This document shows positions 8,736 to 23,700 of a DNA stretch of 64,000 bases, piece after piece; position 1 is the stretch's first letter, and every line of letters starts with the position of its first letter. Source of the stretch: Siphonodentalium dalli (taxonomy: Eukaryota > Mollusca > Scaphopoda > Gadilida > Siphonodentaliidae); NCBI GenBank assembly GCA_032622095.1, contig CP136069.1:1552001-1616000 (forward strand), given 5' to 3'. A program made the translations under genes and the position numbers. The notes below the pieces were generated by a model. It searched no databases, was not told the DNA's origin, and saw only the letters and a program-made list of their open reading frames with translations.

Positions 8736-11700
8736 TATACTTCCATGGTGTAACCAAGGAAGTATATTGTTTTTCTATTGGGGTAGTTTTCCGTTTATTT
8801 GAAAATACTCAGAAACTAATTGCAGCAGGACCGCGAAATCTTTAACGAATATAGGCATCCGAGGTCTACTAAAGATAATGATATCCGGATTTCGGCCCAT
8901 TGTTTCAAGACAGAGTTATAGCCCTTATTCGATTATTTTTCATTATTATTATTATACTACAGTATTTTTCAACGCCCAAATCTCTGAATGTATTAGTACT
9001 AGAAAACTCAAGTTTGGTACGTATGTTGGGGTAAATGAGTTCTATGCCTTTGGCTCATAACGGATATTGTCCGCATTTAACCCGTGGAGTTATCTCCCTT
9101 TATATGAAAAAATGTCATTTTTATTATCTCGGAAATTATAAGGAGCAGAGCATCGAAAATTGGACCGTATGTACACCTCGGTATGCCCTACTGCCCACGG
9201 GCATCAAAACTTGTGTCCGCGCTTTCCCTGAAGAGTTACCGCCCATAAACAGGGGAACCTCTATTTTATTTTACTCTGTTGTTCTCCCGTATCATTCCAG
9301 ATAACTGCATTTGGTTTTCATAGCCGTGATGACCGTTCTCAGTTTAGTCCGAAAAAGAAATTTTAACAGGGTCGGACATATATTTTTACACTGATGTGGG
9401 GGCAAAATTTTCTCAAAAATGTTTTTTTGATCGATATTCATCTATTTAAGTATATGCATTCCCTGAACGAAAACAAACCCAAACCAAGAAGGATTTTTGA
9501 AATCCGATAAGAATTGCAAGAGTTACAGGCCCTCAAATTTTTGCAGTTTGGGACATGTGCTTGTGACCACATCTCCTCCGAAGATGTCGAAGTTTGGATG
9601 TCAACTGATACGCCAACGTGTGCGGACGAAAGAGTGCACGCGGTGGGCTAAATTTTGCCAGTGTCTGTTCATTATTGTGGGTATGGGGAGGGGTGGTCCG
9701 TGGTACCAATTTTTAATTCTTATCGGAATAAGATGAAACTTGGAATTTAACATCTACAACACCACCCGATCTAGAAACTGAAAGAATTTGGAAATTCCAT
9801 TGAAAACTGACAAAGTTAGGGGCCCTCAAATTTTGCAATTTTGGGCCCATGTGCTTGATAACACATCTCCTCCGAAGATGTCGAACTTTGAATGTCATCT
9901 GATACGCCAATGTGTGTAGGCTGAAGAGAGCACGCGGTGTGCCAAATTTTGCCAGTGTCGGTTCAGTGTTGTGGGTCAGGGGAGGGTTGGTCCGAGGTAC
10001 AAAAATTTATTTCGTCTCCGAATTATATGAAACTTGGAATATAACATCTACCATACACGCTAATAACAAATCTGAAAACAGATCGTAAATCCGTTAAAAA
10101 CTGGCGGAGATTTTGGAACTCAAAGTTTGAATATGGGCCCATATTCTTTCCAATAACCAAAATGTTCTTCTTTTCCGAATCAGATGAAATTAATAATATG
10201 CAATCTCAGTAAGTAGCATATAACAAAACTTAAAACAATTTTGAAATCCATTGGAAAATCACGGAGTTATGGTCCTTCAAAAATTGCATTTTGGGCCTGG
10301 TGTGACAATTTCCCAATCCCGTCACCCAATTTCGAGGCAGGAGTGGGGTCAATTATAAACACTTGAGATCAACACACAAATGTTAAGGACAGTACACAAT
10401 CATCTTACTTCATATTTTCCATCCCTAAACTGCGAATTGTTCAGTTCATGATTCGCCCTATTATTATACTTCCATGGTGTAACCAAGGAAGTATATTGTT
10501 TTTCTATTGGGGTAGTTTTCCGTTTATTTGAAAATACTCAGAAACTAATTGCAGCAGGACCGCGAAATCTTTAACGAATATAGGCATCCGAGGTCTACTA
10601 AAGATAATGATATCCGGATTTCGGCCCATTGTTTCAAGACAGAGTTATAGCCCTTATTCGATTATTTTTCATTATTATTATTATACTACAGTATTTTTCA
10701 ACGCCCAAATCTCTGAATGTATTAGTACTAGAAAACTCAAGTTTGGTACGTATGTTGGGGTAAATGAGTTCTATGCCTTTGGCTCATAACGGATATTGTC
10801 CGCATTTAACCCGTGGAGTTATCTCCCTTTATATGAAAAAATGTCATTTTTATTATCTCGGAAATTATAAGGAGCAGAGCATCGAAAATTGGACCGTATG
10901 TACACCTCGGTATGCCCTACTGCCCACGGGCATCAAAACTTGTGTCCGCGCTTTCCCTGAAGAGTTACCGCCCATAAACAGGGGAACCTCTATTTTATTT
11001 TACTCTGTTGTTCTCCCGTATCATTCCAGATAACTGCATTTGGTTTTCATAGCCGTGATGACCGTTCTCAGTTTAGTCCGAAAAAGAAATTTTAACAGGG
11101 TCGGACATATATTTTTACACTGATGTGGGGGCAAAATTTTCTCAAAAATGTTTTTTTGATCGATATTCATCTATTTAAGTATATGCATTCCCTGAACGAA
11201 AACAAACCCAAACCAAGAAGGATTTTTGAAATCCGATAAGAATTGCAAGAGTTACAGGCCCTCAAATTTTTGCAGTTTGGGACATGTGCTTGTGACCACA
11301 TCTCCTCCGAAGATGTCGAAGTTTGGATGTCAACTGATACGCCAACGTGTGCGGACGAAAGAGTGCACGCGGTGGGCTAAATTTTGCCAGTGTCTGTTCA
11401 TTATTGTGGGTATGGGGAGGGGTGGTCCGTGGTACCAATTTTTAATTCTTATCGGAATAAGATGAAACTTGGAATTTAACATCTACAACACCACCCGATC
11501 TAGAAACTGAAAGAATTTGGAAATTCCATTGAAAACTGACAAAGTTAGGGGCCCTCAAATTTTGCAATTTTGGGCCCATGTGCTTGATAACACATCTCCT
11601 CCGAAGATGTCGAACTTTGAATGTCATCTGATACGCCAATGTGTGTAGGCTGAAGAGAGCACGCGGTGTGCCAAATTTTGCCAGTGTCGGTTCAGTGTTG

Positions 11701-14700
11701 TGGGTCAGGGGAGGGTTGGTCCGAGGTACAAAAATTTATTTCGTCTCCGAATTATATGAAACTTGGAATATAACATCTACCATACACGCTAATAACAAAT
11801 CTGAAAACAGATCGTAAATCCGTTAAAAACTGGCGGAGATTTTGGAACTCAAAGTTTGAATATGGGCCCATATTCTTTCCAATAACCAAAATGTTCTTCT
11901 TTTCCGAATCAGATGAAATTAATAATATGCAATCTCAGTAAGTAGCATATAACAAAACTTAAAACAATTTTGAAATCCATTGGAAAATCACGGAGTTATG
12001 GTCCTTCAAAAATTGCATTTTGGGCCTGGTGTGACAATTTCCCAATCCCGTCACCCAATTTCGAGGCAGGAGTGGGGTCAATTATAAACACTTGAGATCA
12101 ACACACAAATGTTAAGGACAGTACACAATCATCTTACTTCATATTTTCCATCCCTAAACTGCGAATTGTTCAGTTCATGATTCGCCCTATTATTATACTT
12201 CCATGGTGTAACCAAGGAAGTATATTGTTTTTCTATTGGGGTAGTTTTCCGTTTATTTGAAAATACTCAGAAACTAATTGCAGCAGGACCGCGAAATCTT
12301 TAAAGAATATAGGCATCCGAGGTCTACTAAAGATAATGATATCCGGATTTCGGCCCATTGTTTCAAGACAGAGTTATAGCCCTTATTCGATTATTTTTCA
12401 TTATTATTATTATACTACAGTATTTTTCAACGCCCAAATCTCTGAATGTATTAGTACTAGAAAACTCAAGTTTGGTACGTATGTTGGGGTAAATGAGTTC
12501 TATGCCTTTGGCTCATAACGGATATTGTCCGCATTTAACCCGTGGAGTTATCTCCCTTTATATGAAAAAATGTCATTTTTATTATCTCGGAAATTATAAG
12601 GAGCAGAGCATCGAAAATTGGACCGTATGTACACCTCGGTATGCCCTACTGCCCACGGGCATCAAAACTTGTGTCCGCGCTTTCCCTGAAGAGTTACCGC
12701 CCATAAACAGGGGAACCTCTATTTTATTTTACTCTGTTGTTCTCCCGTATCATTCCAGATAACTGCATTTGGTTTTCATAGCCGTGATGACCGTTCTCAG
12801 TTTAGTCCGAAAAAGAAATTTTAACAGGGTCGGACATATATTTTTACACTGATGTGGGGGCAAAATTTTCTCAAAAATGTTTTTTTGATCGATATTCATC
12901 TATTTAAGTATATGCATTCCCTGAACGAAAACAAACCCAAACCAAGAAGGATTTTTGAAATCCGATAAGAATTGCAAGAGTTACAGGCCCTCAAATTTTT
13001 GCAGTTTGGGACATGTGCTTGTGACCACATCTCCTCCGAAGATGTCGAAGTTTGGATGTCAACTGATACGCCAACGTGTGCGGACGAAAGAGTGCACGCG
13101 GTGGGCTAAATTTTGCCAGTGTCTGTTCATTATTGTGGGTATGGGGAGGGGTGGTCCGTGGTACCAATTTTTAATTCTTATCGGAATAAGATGAAACTTG
13201 GAATTTAACATCTACAACACCACCCGATCTAGAAACTGAAAGAATTTGGAAATTCCATTGAAAACTGACAAAGTTAGGGGCCCTCAAATTTTGCAATTTT
13301 GGGCCCATGTGCTTGATAACACATCTCCTCCGAAGATGTCGAACTTTGAATGTCATCTGATACGCCAATGTGTGTAGGCTGAAGAGAGCACGCGGTGTGC
13401 CAAATTTTGCCAGTGTCGGTTCAGTGTTGTGGGTCAGGGGAGGGTTGGTCCGAGGTACAAAAATTTATTTCGTCTCCGAATTATATGAAACTTGGAATAT
13501 AACATCTACCATACACGCTAATAACAAATCTGAAAACAGATCGTAAATCCGTTAAAAACTGGCGGAGATTTTGGAACTCAAAGTTTGAATATGGGCCCAT
13601 ATTCTTTCCAATAACCAAAATGTTCTTCTTTTCCGAATCAGATGAAATTAATAATATGCAATCTCAGTAAGTAGCATATAACAAAACTTAAAACAATTTT
13701 GAAATCCATTGGAAAATCACGGAGTTATGGTCCTTCAAAAATTGCATTTTGGGCCTGGTGTGACAATTTCCCAATCCCGTCACCCAATTTCGAGGCAGGA
13801 GTGGGGTCAATTATAAACACTTGAGATCAACACACAAATGTTAAGGACAGTACACAATCATCTTACTTCATATTTTCCATCCCTAAACTGCGAATTGTTC
13901 AGTTCATGATTCGCCCTATTATTATACTTCCATGGTGTAACCAAGGAAGTATATTGTTTTTCTATTGGGGTAGTTTTCCGTTTATTTGAAAATACTCAGA
14001 AACTAATTGCAGCAGGACCGCGAAATCTTTAACGAATATAGGCATCCGAGGTCTACTAAAGATAATGATATCCGGATTTCGGCCCATTGTTTCAAGACAG
14101 AGTTATAGCCCTTATTCGATTATTTTTCATTATTATTATTATACTACAGTATTTTTCAACGCCCAAATCTCTGAATGTATTAGTACTAGAAAACTCAAGT
14201 TTGGTACGTATGTTGGGGTAAATGAGTTCTATGCCTTTGGCTCATAACGGATATTGTCCGCATTTAACCCGTGGAGTTATCTCCCTTTATATGAAAAAAT
14301 GTCATTTTTATTATCTCGGAAATTATAAGGAGCAGAGCATCGAAAATTGGACCGTATGTACACCTCGGTATGCCCTACTGCCCACGGGCATCAAAACTTG
14401 TGTCCGCGCTTTCCCTGAAGAGTTACCGCCCATAAACAGGGGAACCTCTATTTTATTTTACTCTGTTGTTCTCCCGTATCATTCCAGATAACTGCATTTG
14501 GTTTTCATAGCCGTGATGACCGTTCTCAGTTTAGTCCGAAAAAGAAATTTTAACAGGGTCGGACATATATTTTTACACTGATGTGGGGGCAAAATTTTCT
14601 CAAAAATGTTTTTTTGATCGATATTCATCTATTTAAGTATATGCATTCCCTGAACGAAAACAAACCCAAACCAAGAAGGATTTTTGAAATCCGATAAGAA

Positions 14701-17700
14701 TTGCAAGAGTTACAGGCCCTCAAATTTTTGCAGTTTGGGACATGTGCTTGTGACCACATCTCCTCCGAAGATGTCGAAGTTTGGATGTCAACTGATACGC
14801 CAACGTGTGCGGACGAAAGAGTGCACGCGGTGGGCTAAATTTTGCCAGTGTCTGTTCATTATTGTGGGTATGGGGAGGGGTGGTCCGTGGTACCAATTTT
14901 TAATTCTTATCGGAATAAGATGAAACTTGGAATTTAACATCTACAACACCACCCGATCTAGAAACTGAAAGAATTTGGAAATTCCATTGAAAACTGACAA
15001 AGTTAGGGGCCCTCAAATTTTGCAATTTTGGGCCCATGTGCTTGATAACACATCTCCTCCGAAGATGTCGAACTTTGAATGTCATCTGATACGCCAATGT
15101 GTGTAGGCTGAAGAGAGCACGCGGTGTGCCAAATTTTGCCAGTGTCGGTTCAGTGTTGTGGGTCAGGGGAGGGTTGGTCCGAGGTACAAAAATTTATTTC
15201 GTCTCCGAATTATATGAAACTTGGAATATAACATCTACCATACACGCTAATAACAAATCTGAAAACAGATCGTAAATCCGTTAAAAACTGGCGGAGATTT
15301 TGGAACTCAAAGTTTGAATATGGGCCCATATTCTTTCCAATAACCAAAATGTTCTTCTTTTCCGAATCAGATGAAATTAATAATATGCAATCTCAGTAAG
15401 TAGCATATAACAAAACTTAAAACAATTTTGAAATCCATTGGAAAATCACGGAGTTATGGTCCTTCAAAAATTGCATTTTGGGCCTGGTGTGACAATTTCC
15501 CAATCCCGTCACCCAATTTCGAGGCAGGAGTGGGGTCAATTATAAACACTTGAGATCAACACACAAATGTTAAGGACAGTACACAATCATCTTACTTCAT
15601 ATTTTCCATCCCTAAACTGCGAATTGTTCAGTTCATGATTCGCCCTATTATTATACTTCCATGGTGTAACCAAGGAAGTATATTGTTTTTCTATTGGGGT
15701 AGTTTTCCGTTTATTTGAAAATACTCAGAAACTAATTGCAGCAGGACCGCGAAATCTTTAACGAATATAGGCATCCGAGGTCTACTAAAGATAATGATAT
15801 CCGGATTTCGGCCCATTGTTTCAAGACAGAGTTATAGCCCTTATTCGATTATTTTTCATTATTATTATTATACTACAGTATTTTTCAACGCCCAAATCTC
15901 TGAATGTATTAGTACTAGAAAACTCAAGTTTGGTACGTATGTTGGGGTAAATGAGTTCTATGCCTTTGGCTCATAACGGATATTGTCCGCATTTAACCCG
16001 TGGAGTTATCTCCCTTTATATGAAAAAATGTCATTTTTATTATCTCGGAAATTATAAGGAGCAGAGCATCGAAAATTGGACCGTATGTACACCTCGGTAT
16101 GCCCTACTGCCCACGGGCATCAAAACTTGTGTCCGCGCTTTCCCTGAAGAGTTACCGCCCATAAACAGGGGAACCTCTATTTTATTTTACTCTGTTGTTC
16201 TCCCGTATCATTCCAGATAACTGCATTTGGTTTTCATAGCCGTGATGACCGTTCTCAGTTTAGTCCGAAAAAGAAATTTTAACAGGGTCGGACATATATT
16301 TTTACACTGATGTGGGGGCAAAATTTTCTCAAAAATGTTTTTTTGATCGATATTCATCTATTTAAGTATATGCATTCCCTGAACGAAAACAAACCCAAAC
16401 CAAGAAGGATTTTTGAAATCCGATAAGAATTGCAAGAGTTACAGGCCCTCAAATTTTTGCAGTTTGGGACATGTGCTTGTGACCACATCTCCTCCGAAGA
16501 TGTCGAAGTTTGGATGTCAACTGATACGCCAACGTGTGCGGACGAAAGAGTGCACGCGGTGGGCTAAATTTTGCCAGTGTCTGTTCATTATTGTGGGTAT
16601 GGGGAGGGGTGGTCCGTGGTACCAATTTTTAATTCTTATCGGAATAAGATGAAACTTGGAATTTAACATCTACAACACCACCCGATCTAGAAACTGAAAG
16701 AATTTGGAAATTCCATTGAAAACTGACAAAGTTAGGGGCCCTCAAATTTTGCAATTTTGGGCCCATGTGCTTGATAACACATCTCCTCCGAAGATGTCGA
16801 ACTTTGAATGTCATCTGATACGCCAATGTGTGTAGGCTGAAGAGAGCACGCGGTGTGCCAAATTTTGCCAGTGTCGGTTCAGTGTTGTGGGTCAGGGGAG
16901 GGTTGGTCCGAGGTACAAAAATTTATTTCGTCTCCGAATTATATGAAACTTGGAATATAACATCTACCATACACGCTAATAACAAATCTGAAAACAGATC
17001 GTAAATCCGTTAAAAACTGGCGGAGATTTTGGAACTCAAAGTTTGAATATGGGCCCATATTCTTTCCAATAACCAAAATGTTCTTCTTTTCCGAATCAGA
17101 TGAAATTAATAATATGCAATCTCAGTAAGTAGCATATAACAAAACTTAAAACAATTTTGAAATCCATTGGAAAATCACGGAGTTATGGTCCTTCAAAAAT
17201 TGCATTTTGGGCCTGGTGTGACAATTTCCCAATCCCGTCACCCAATTTCGAGGCAGGAGTGGGGTCAATTATAAACACTTGAGATCAACACACAAATGTT
17301 AAGGACAGTACACAATCATCTTACTTCATATTTTCCATCCCTAAACTGCGAATTGTTCAGTTCATGATTCGCCCTATTATTATACTTCCATGGTGTAACC
17401 AAGGAAGTATATTGTTTTTCTATTGGGGTAGTTTTCCGTTTATTTGAAAATACTCAGAAACTAATTGCAGCAGGACCGCGAAATCTTTAACGAATATAGG
17501 CATCCGAGGTCTACTAAAGATAATGATATCCGGATTTCGGCCCATTGTTTCAAGACAGAGTTATAGCCCTTATTCGATTATTTTTCATTATTATTATTAT
17601 ACTACAGTATTTTTCAACGCCCAAATCTCTGAATGTATTAGTACTAGAAAACTCAAGTTTGGTACGTATGTTGGGGTAAATGAGTTCTATGCCTTTGGCT

Positions 17701-20700
17701 CATAACGGATATTGTCCGCATTTAACCCGTGGAGTTATCTCCCTTTATATGAAAAAATGTCATTTTTATTATCTCGGAAATTATAAGGAGCAGAGCATCG
17801 AAAATTGGACCGTATGTACACCTCGGTATGCCCTACTGCCCACGGGCATCAAAACTTGTGTCCGCGCTTTCCCTGAAGAGTTACCGCCCATAAACAGGGG
17901 AACCTCTATTTTATTTTACTCTGTTGTTCTCCCGTATCATTCCAGATAACTGCATTTGGTTTTCATAGCCGTGATGACCGTTCTCAGTTTAGTCCGAAAA
18001 AGAAATTTTAACAGGGTCGGACATATATTTTTACACTGATGTGGGGGCAAAATTTTCTCAAAAATGTTTTTTTGATCGATATTCATCTATTTAAGTATAT
18101 GCATTCCCTGAACGAAAACAAACCCAAACCAAGAAGGATTTTTGAAATCCGATAAGAATTGCAAGAGTTACAGGCCCTCAAATTTTTGCAGTTTGGGACA
18201 TGTGCTTGTGACCACATCTCCTCCGAAGATGTCGAAGTTTGGATGTCAACTGATACGCCAACGTGTGCGGACGAAAGAGTGCACGCGGTGGGCTAAATTT
18301 TGCCAGTGTCTGTTCATTATTGTGGGTATGGGGAGGGGTGGTCCGTGGTACCAATTTTTAATTCTTATCGGAATAAGATGAAACTTGGAATTTAACATCT
18401 ACAACACCACCCGATCTAGAAACTGAAAGAATTTGGAAATTCCATTGAAAACTGACAAAGTTAGGGGCCCTCAAATTTTGCAATTTTGGGCCCATGTGCT
18501 TGATAACACATCTCCTCCGAAGATGTCGAACTTTGAATGTCATCTGATACGCCAATGTGTGTAGGCTGAAGAGAGCACGCGGTGTGCCAAATTTTGCCAG
18601 TGTCGGTTCAGTGTTGTGGGTCAGGGGAGGGTTGGTCCGAGGTACAAAAATTTATTTCGTCTCCGAATTATATGAAACTTGGAATATAACATCTACCATA
18701 CACGCTAATAACAAATCTGAAAACAGATCGTAAATCCGTTAAAAACTGGCGGAGATTTTGGAACTCAAAGTTTGAATATGGGCCCATATTCTTTCCAATA
18801 ACCAAAATGTTCTTCTTTTCCGAATCAGATGAAATTAATAATATGCAATCTCAGTAAGTAGCATATAACAAAACTTAAAACAATTTTGAAATCCATTGGA
18901 AAATCACGGAGTTATGGTCCTTCAAAAATTGCATTTTGGGCCTGGTGTGACAATTTCCCAATCCCGTCACCCAATTTCGAGGCAGGAGTGGGGTCAATTA
19001 TAAACACTTGAGATCAACACACAAATGTTAAGGACAGTACACAATCATCTTACTTCATATTTTCCATCCCTAAACTGCGAATTGTTCAGTTCATGATTCG
19101 CCCTATTATTATACTTCCATGGTGTAACCAAGGAAGTATATTGTTTTTCTATTGGGGTAGTTTTCCGTTTATTTGAAAATACTCAGAAACTAATTGCAGC
19201 AGGACCGCGAAATCTTTAACGAATATAGGCATCCGAGGTCTACTAAAGATAATGATATCCGGATTTCGGCCCATTGTTTCAAGACAGAGTTATAGCCCTT
19301 ATTCGATTATTTTTCATTATTATTATTATACTACAGTATTTTTCAACGCCCAAATCTCTGAATGTATTAGTACTAGAAAACTCAAGTTTGGGTACGTATG
19401 TTGGGGTAAATGAGTTCTATGCCTTTGGCTCATAACGGATATTGTCCGCATTTAACCCGTGGAGTTATCTCCCTTTATATGAAAAAATGTCATTTTTATT
19501 ATCTCGGAAATTATAAGGAGCAGAGCATCGAAAATTGGACCGTATGTACACCTCGGTATGCCCTACTGCCCACGGGCATCAAAACTTGTGTCCGCGCTTT
19601 CCCTGAAGAGTTACCGCCCATAAACAGGGGAACCTCTATTTTATTTTACTCTGTTGTTCTCCCGTATCATTCCAGATAACTGCATTTGGTTTTCATAGCC
19701 GTGATGACCGTTCTCAGTTTAGTCCGAAAAAGAAATTTTAACAGGGTCGGACATATATTTTTACACTGATGTGGGGGCAAAATTTTCTCAAAAATGTTTT
19801 TTTGATCGATATTCATCTATTTAAGTATATGCATTCCCTGAACGAAAACAAACCCAAACCAAGAAGGATTTTTGAAATCCGATAAGAATTGCAAGAGTTA
19901 CAGGCCCTCAAATTTTTGCAGTTTGGGACATGTGCTTGTGACCACATCTCCTCCGAAGATGTCGAAGTTTGGATGTCAACTGATACGCCAACGTGTGCGG
20001 ACGAAAGAGTGCACGCGGTGGGCTAAATTTTGCCAGTGTCTGTTCATTATTGTGGGTATGGGGAGGGGTGGTCCGTGGTACCAATTTTTAATTCTTATCG
20101 GAATAAGATGAAACTTGGAATTTAACATCTACAACACCACCCGATCTAGAAACTGAAAGAATTTGGAAATTCCATTGAAAACTGACAAAGTTAGGGGCCC
20201 TCAAATTTTGCAATTTTGGGCCCATGTGCTTGATAACACATCTCCTCCGAAGATGTCGAACTTTGAATGTCATCTGATACGCCAATGTGTGTAGGCTGAA
20301 GAGAGCACGCGGTGTGCCAAATTTTGCCAGTGTCGGTTCAGTGTTGTGGGTCAGGGGAGGGTTGGTCCGAGGTACAAAAATTTATTTCGTCTCCGAATTA
20401 TATGAAACTTGGAATATAACATCTACCATACACGCTAATAACAAATCTGAAAACAGATCGTAAATCCGTTAAAAACTGGCGGAGATTTTGGAACTCAAAG
20501 TTTGAATATGGGCCCATATTCTTTCCAATAACCAAAATGTTCTTCTTTTCCGAATCAGATGAAATTAATAATATGCAATCTCAGTAAGTAGCATATAACA
20601 AAACTTAAAACAATTTTGAAATCCATTGGAAAATCACGGAGTTATGGTCCTTCAAAAATTGCATTTTGGGCCTGGTGTGACAATTTCCCAATCCCGTCAC

Positions 20701-23700
20701 CCAATTTCGAGGCAGGAGTGGGGTCAATTATAAACACTTGAGATCAACACACAAATGTTAAGGACAGTACACAATCATCTTACTTCATATTTTCCATCCC
20801 TAAACTGCGAATTGTTCAGTTCATGATTCGCCCTATTATTATACTTCCATGGTGTAACCAAGGAAGTATATTGTTTTTCTATTGGGGTAGTTTTCCGTTT
20901 ATTTGAAAATACTCAGAAACTAATTGCAGCAGGACCGCGAAATCTTTAACGAATATAGGCATCCGAGGTCTACTAAAGATAATGATATCCGGATTTCGGC
21001 CCATTGTTTCAAGACAGAGTTATAGCCCTTATTCGATTATTTTTCATTATTATTATTATACTACAGTATTTTTCAACGCCCAAATCTCTGAATGTATTAG
21101 TACTAGAAAACTCAAGTTTGGTACGTATGTTGGGGTAAATGAGTTCTATGCCTTTGGCTCATAACGGATATTGTCCGCATTTAACCCGTGGAGTTATCTC
21201 CCTTTATATGAAAAAATGTCATTTTTATTATCTCGGAAATTATAAGGAGCAGAGCATCGAAAATTGGACCGTATGTACACCTCGGTATGCCCTACTGCCC
21301 ACGGGCATCAAAACTTGTGTCCGCGCTTTCCCTGAAGAGTTACCGCCCATAAACAGGGGAACCTCTATTTTATTTTACTCTGTTGTTCTCCCGTATCATT
21401 CCAGATAACTGCATTTGGTTTTCATAGCCGTGATGACCGTTCTCAGTTTAGTCCGAAAAAGAAATTTTAACAGGGTCGGACATATATTTTTACACTGATG
21501 TGGGGGCAAAATTTTCTCAAAAATGTTTTTTTGATCGATATTCATCTATTTAAGTATATGCATTCCCTGAACGAAAACAAACCCAAACCAAGAAGGATTT
21601 TTGAAATCCGATAAGAATTGCAAGAGTTACAGGCCCTCAAATTTTTGCAGTTTGGGACATGTGCTTGTGACCACATCTCCTCCGAAGATGTCGAAGTTTG
21701 GATGTCAACTGATACGCCAACGTGTGCGGACGAAAGAGTGCACGCGGTGGGCTAAATTTTGCCAGTGTCTGTTCATTATTGTGGGTATGGGGAGGGGTGG
21801 TCCGTGGTACCAATTTTTAATTCTTATCGGAATAAGATGAAACTTGGAATTTAACATCTACAACACCACCCGATCTAGAAACTGAAAGAATTTGGAAATT
21901 CCATTGAAAACTGACAAAGTTAGGGGCCCTCAAATTTTGCAATTTTGGGCCCATGTGCTTGATAACACATCTCCTCCGAAGATGTCGAACTTTGAATGTC
22001 ATCTGATACGCCAATGTGTGTAGGCTGAAGAGAGCACGCGGTGTGCCAAATTTTGCCAGTGTCGGTTCAGTGTTGTGGGTCAGGGGAGGGTTGGTCCGAG
22101 GTACAAAAATTTATTTCGTCTCCGAATTATATGAAACTTGGAATATAACATCTACCATACACGCTAATAACAAATCTGAAAACAGATCGTAAATCCGTTA
22201 AAAACTGGCGGAGATTTTGGAACTCAAAGTTTGAATATGGGCCCATATTCTTTCCAATAACCAAAATGTTCTTCTTTTCCGAATCAGATGAAATTAATAA
22301 TATGCAATCTCAGTAAGTAGCATATAACAAAACTTAAAACAATTTTGAAATCCATTGGAAAATCACGGAGTTATGGTCCTTCAAAAATTGCATTTTGGGC
22401 CTGGTGTGACAATTTCCCAATCCCGTCACCCAATTTCGAGGCAGGAGTGGGGTCAATTATAAACACTTGAGATCAACACACAAATGTTAAGGACAGTACA
22501 CAATCATCTTACTTCATATTTTCCATCCCTAAACTGCGAATTGTTCAGTTCATGATTCGCCCTATTATTATACTTCCATGGTGTAACCAAGGAAGTATAT
22601 TGTTTTTCTATTGGGGTAGTTTTCCGTTTATTTGAAAATACTCAGAAACTAATTGCAGCAGGACCGCGAAATCTTTAACGAATATAGGCATCCGAGGTCT
22701 ACTAAAGATAATGATATCCGGATTTCGGCCCATTGTTTCAAGACAGAGTTATAGCCCTTATTCGATTATTTTTCATTATTATTATTATACTACAGTATTT
22801 TTCAACGCCCAAATCTCTGAATGTATTAGTACTAGAAAACTCAAGTTTGGTACGTATGTTGGGGTAAATGAGTTCTATGCCTTTGGCTCATAACGGATAT
22901 TGTCCGCATTTAACCCGTGGAGTTATCTCCCTTTATATGAAAAAATGTCATTTTTATTATCTCGGAAATTATAAGGAGCAGAGCATCGAAAATTGGACCG
23001 TATGTACACCTCGGTATGCCCTACTGCCCACGGGCATCAAAACTTGTGTCCGCGCTTTCCCTGAAGAGTTACCGCCCATAAACAGGGGAACCTCTATTTT
23101 ATTTTACTCTGTTGTTCTCCCGTATCATTCCAGATAACTGCATTTGGTTTTCATAGCCGTGATGACCGTTCTCAGTTTAGTCCGAAAAAGAAATTTTAAC
23201 AGGGTCGGACATATATTTTTACACTGATGTGGGGGCAAAATTTTCTCAAAAATGTTTTTTTGATCGATATTCATCTATTTAAGTATATGCATTCCCTGAA
23301 CGAAAACAAACCCAAACCAAGAAGGATTTTTGAAATCCGATAAGAATTGCAAGAGTTACAGGCCCTCAAATTTTTGCAGTTTGGGACATGTGCTTGTGAC
23401 CACATCTCCTCCGAAGATGTCGAAGTTTGGATGTCAACTGATACGCCAACGTGTGCGGACGAAAGAGTGCACGCGGTGGGCTAAATTTTGCCAGTGTCTG
23501 TTCATTATTGTGGGTATGGGGAGGGGTGGTCCGTGGTACCAATTTTTAATTCTTATCGGAATAAGATGAAACTTGGAATTTAACATCTACAACACCACCC
23601 GATCTAGAAACTGAAAGAATTTGGAAATTCCATTGAAAACTGACAAAGTTAGGGGCCCTCAAATTTTGCAATTTTGGGCCCATGTGCTTGATAACACATC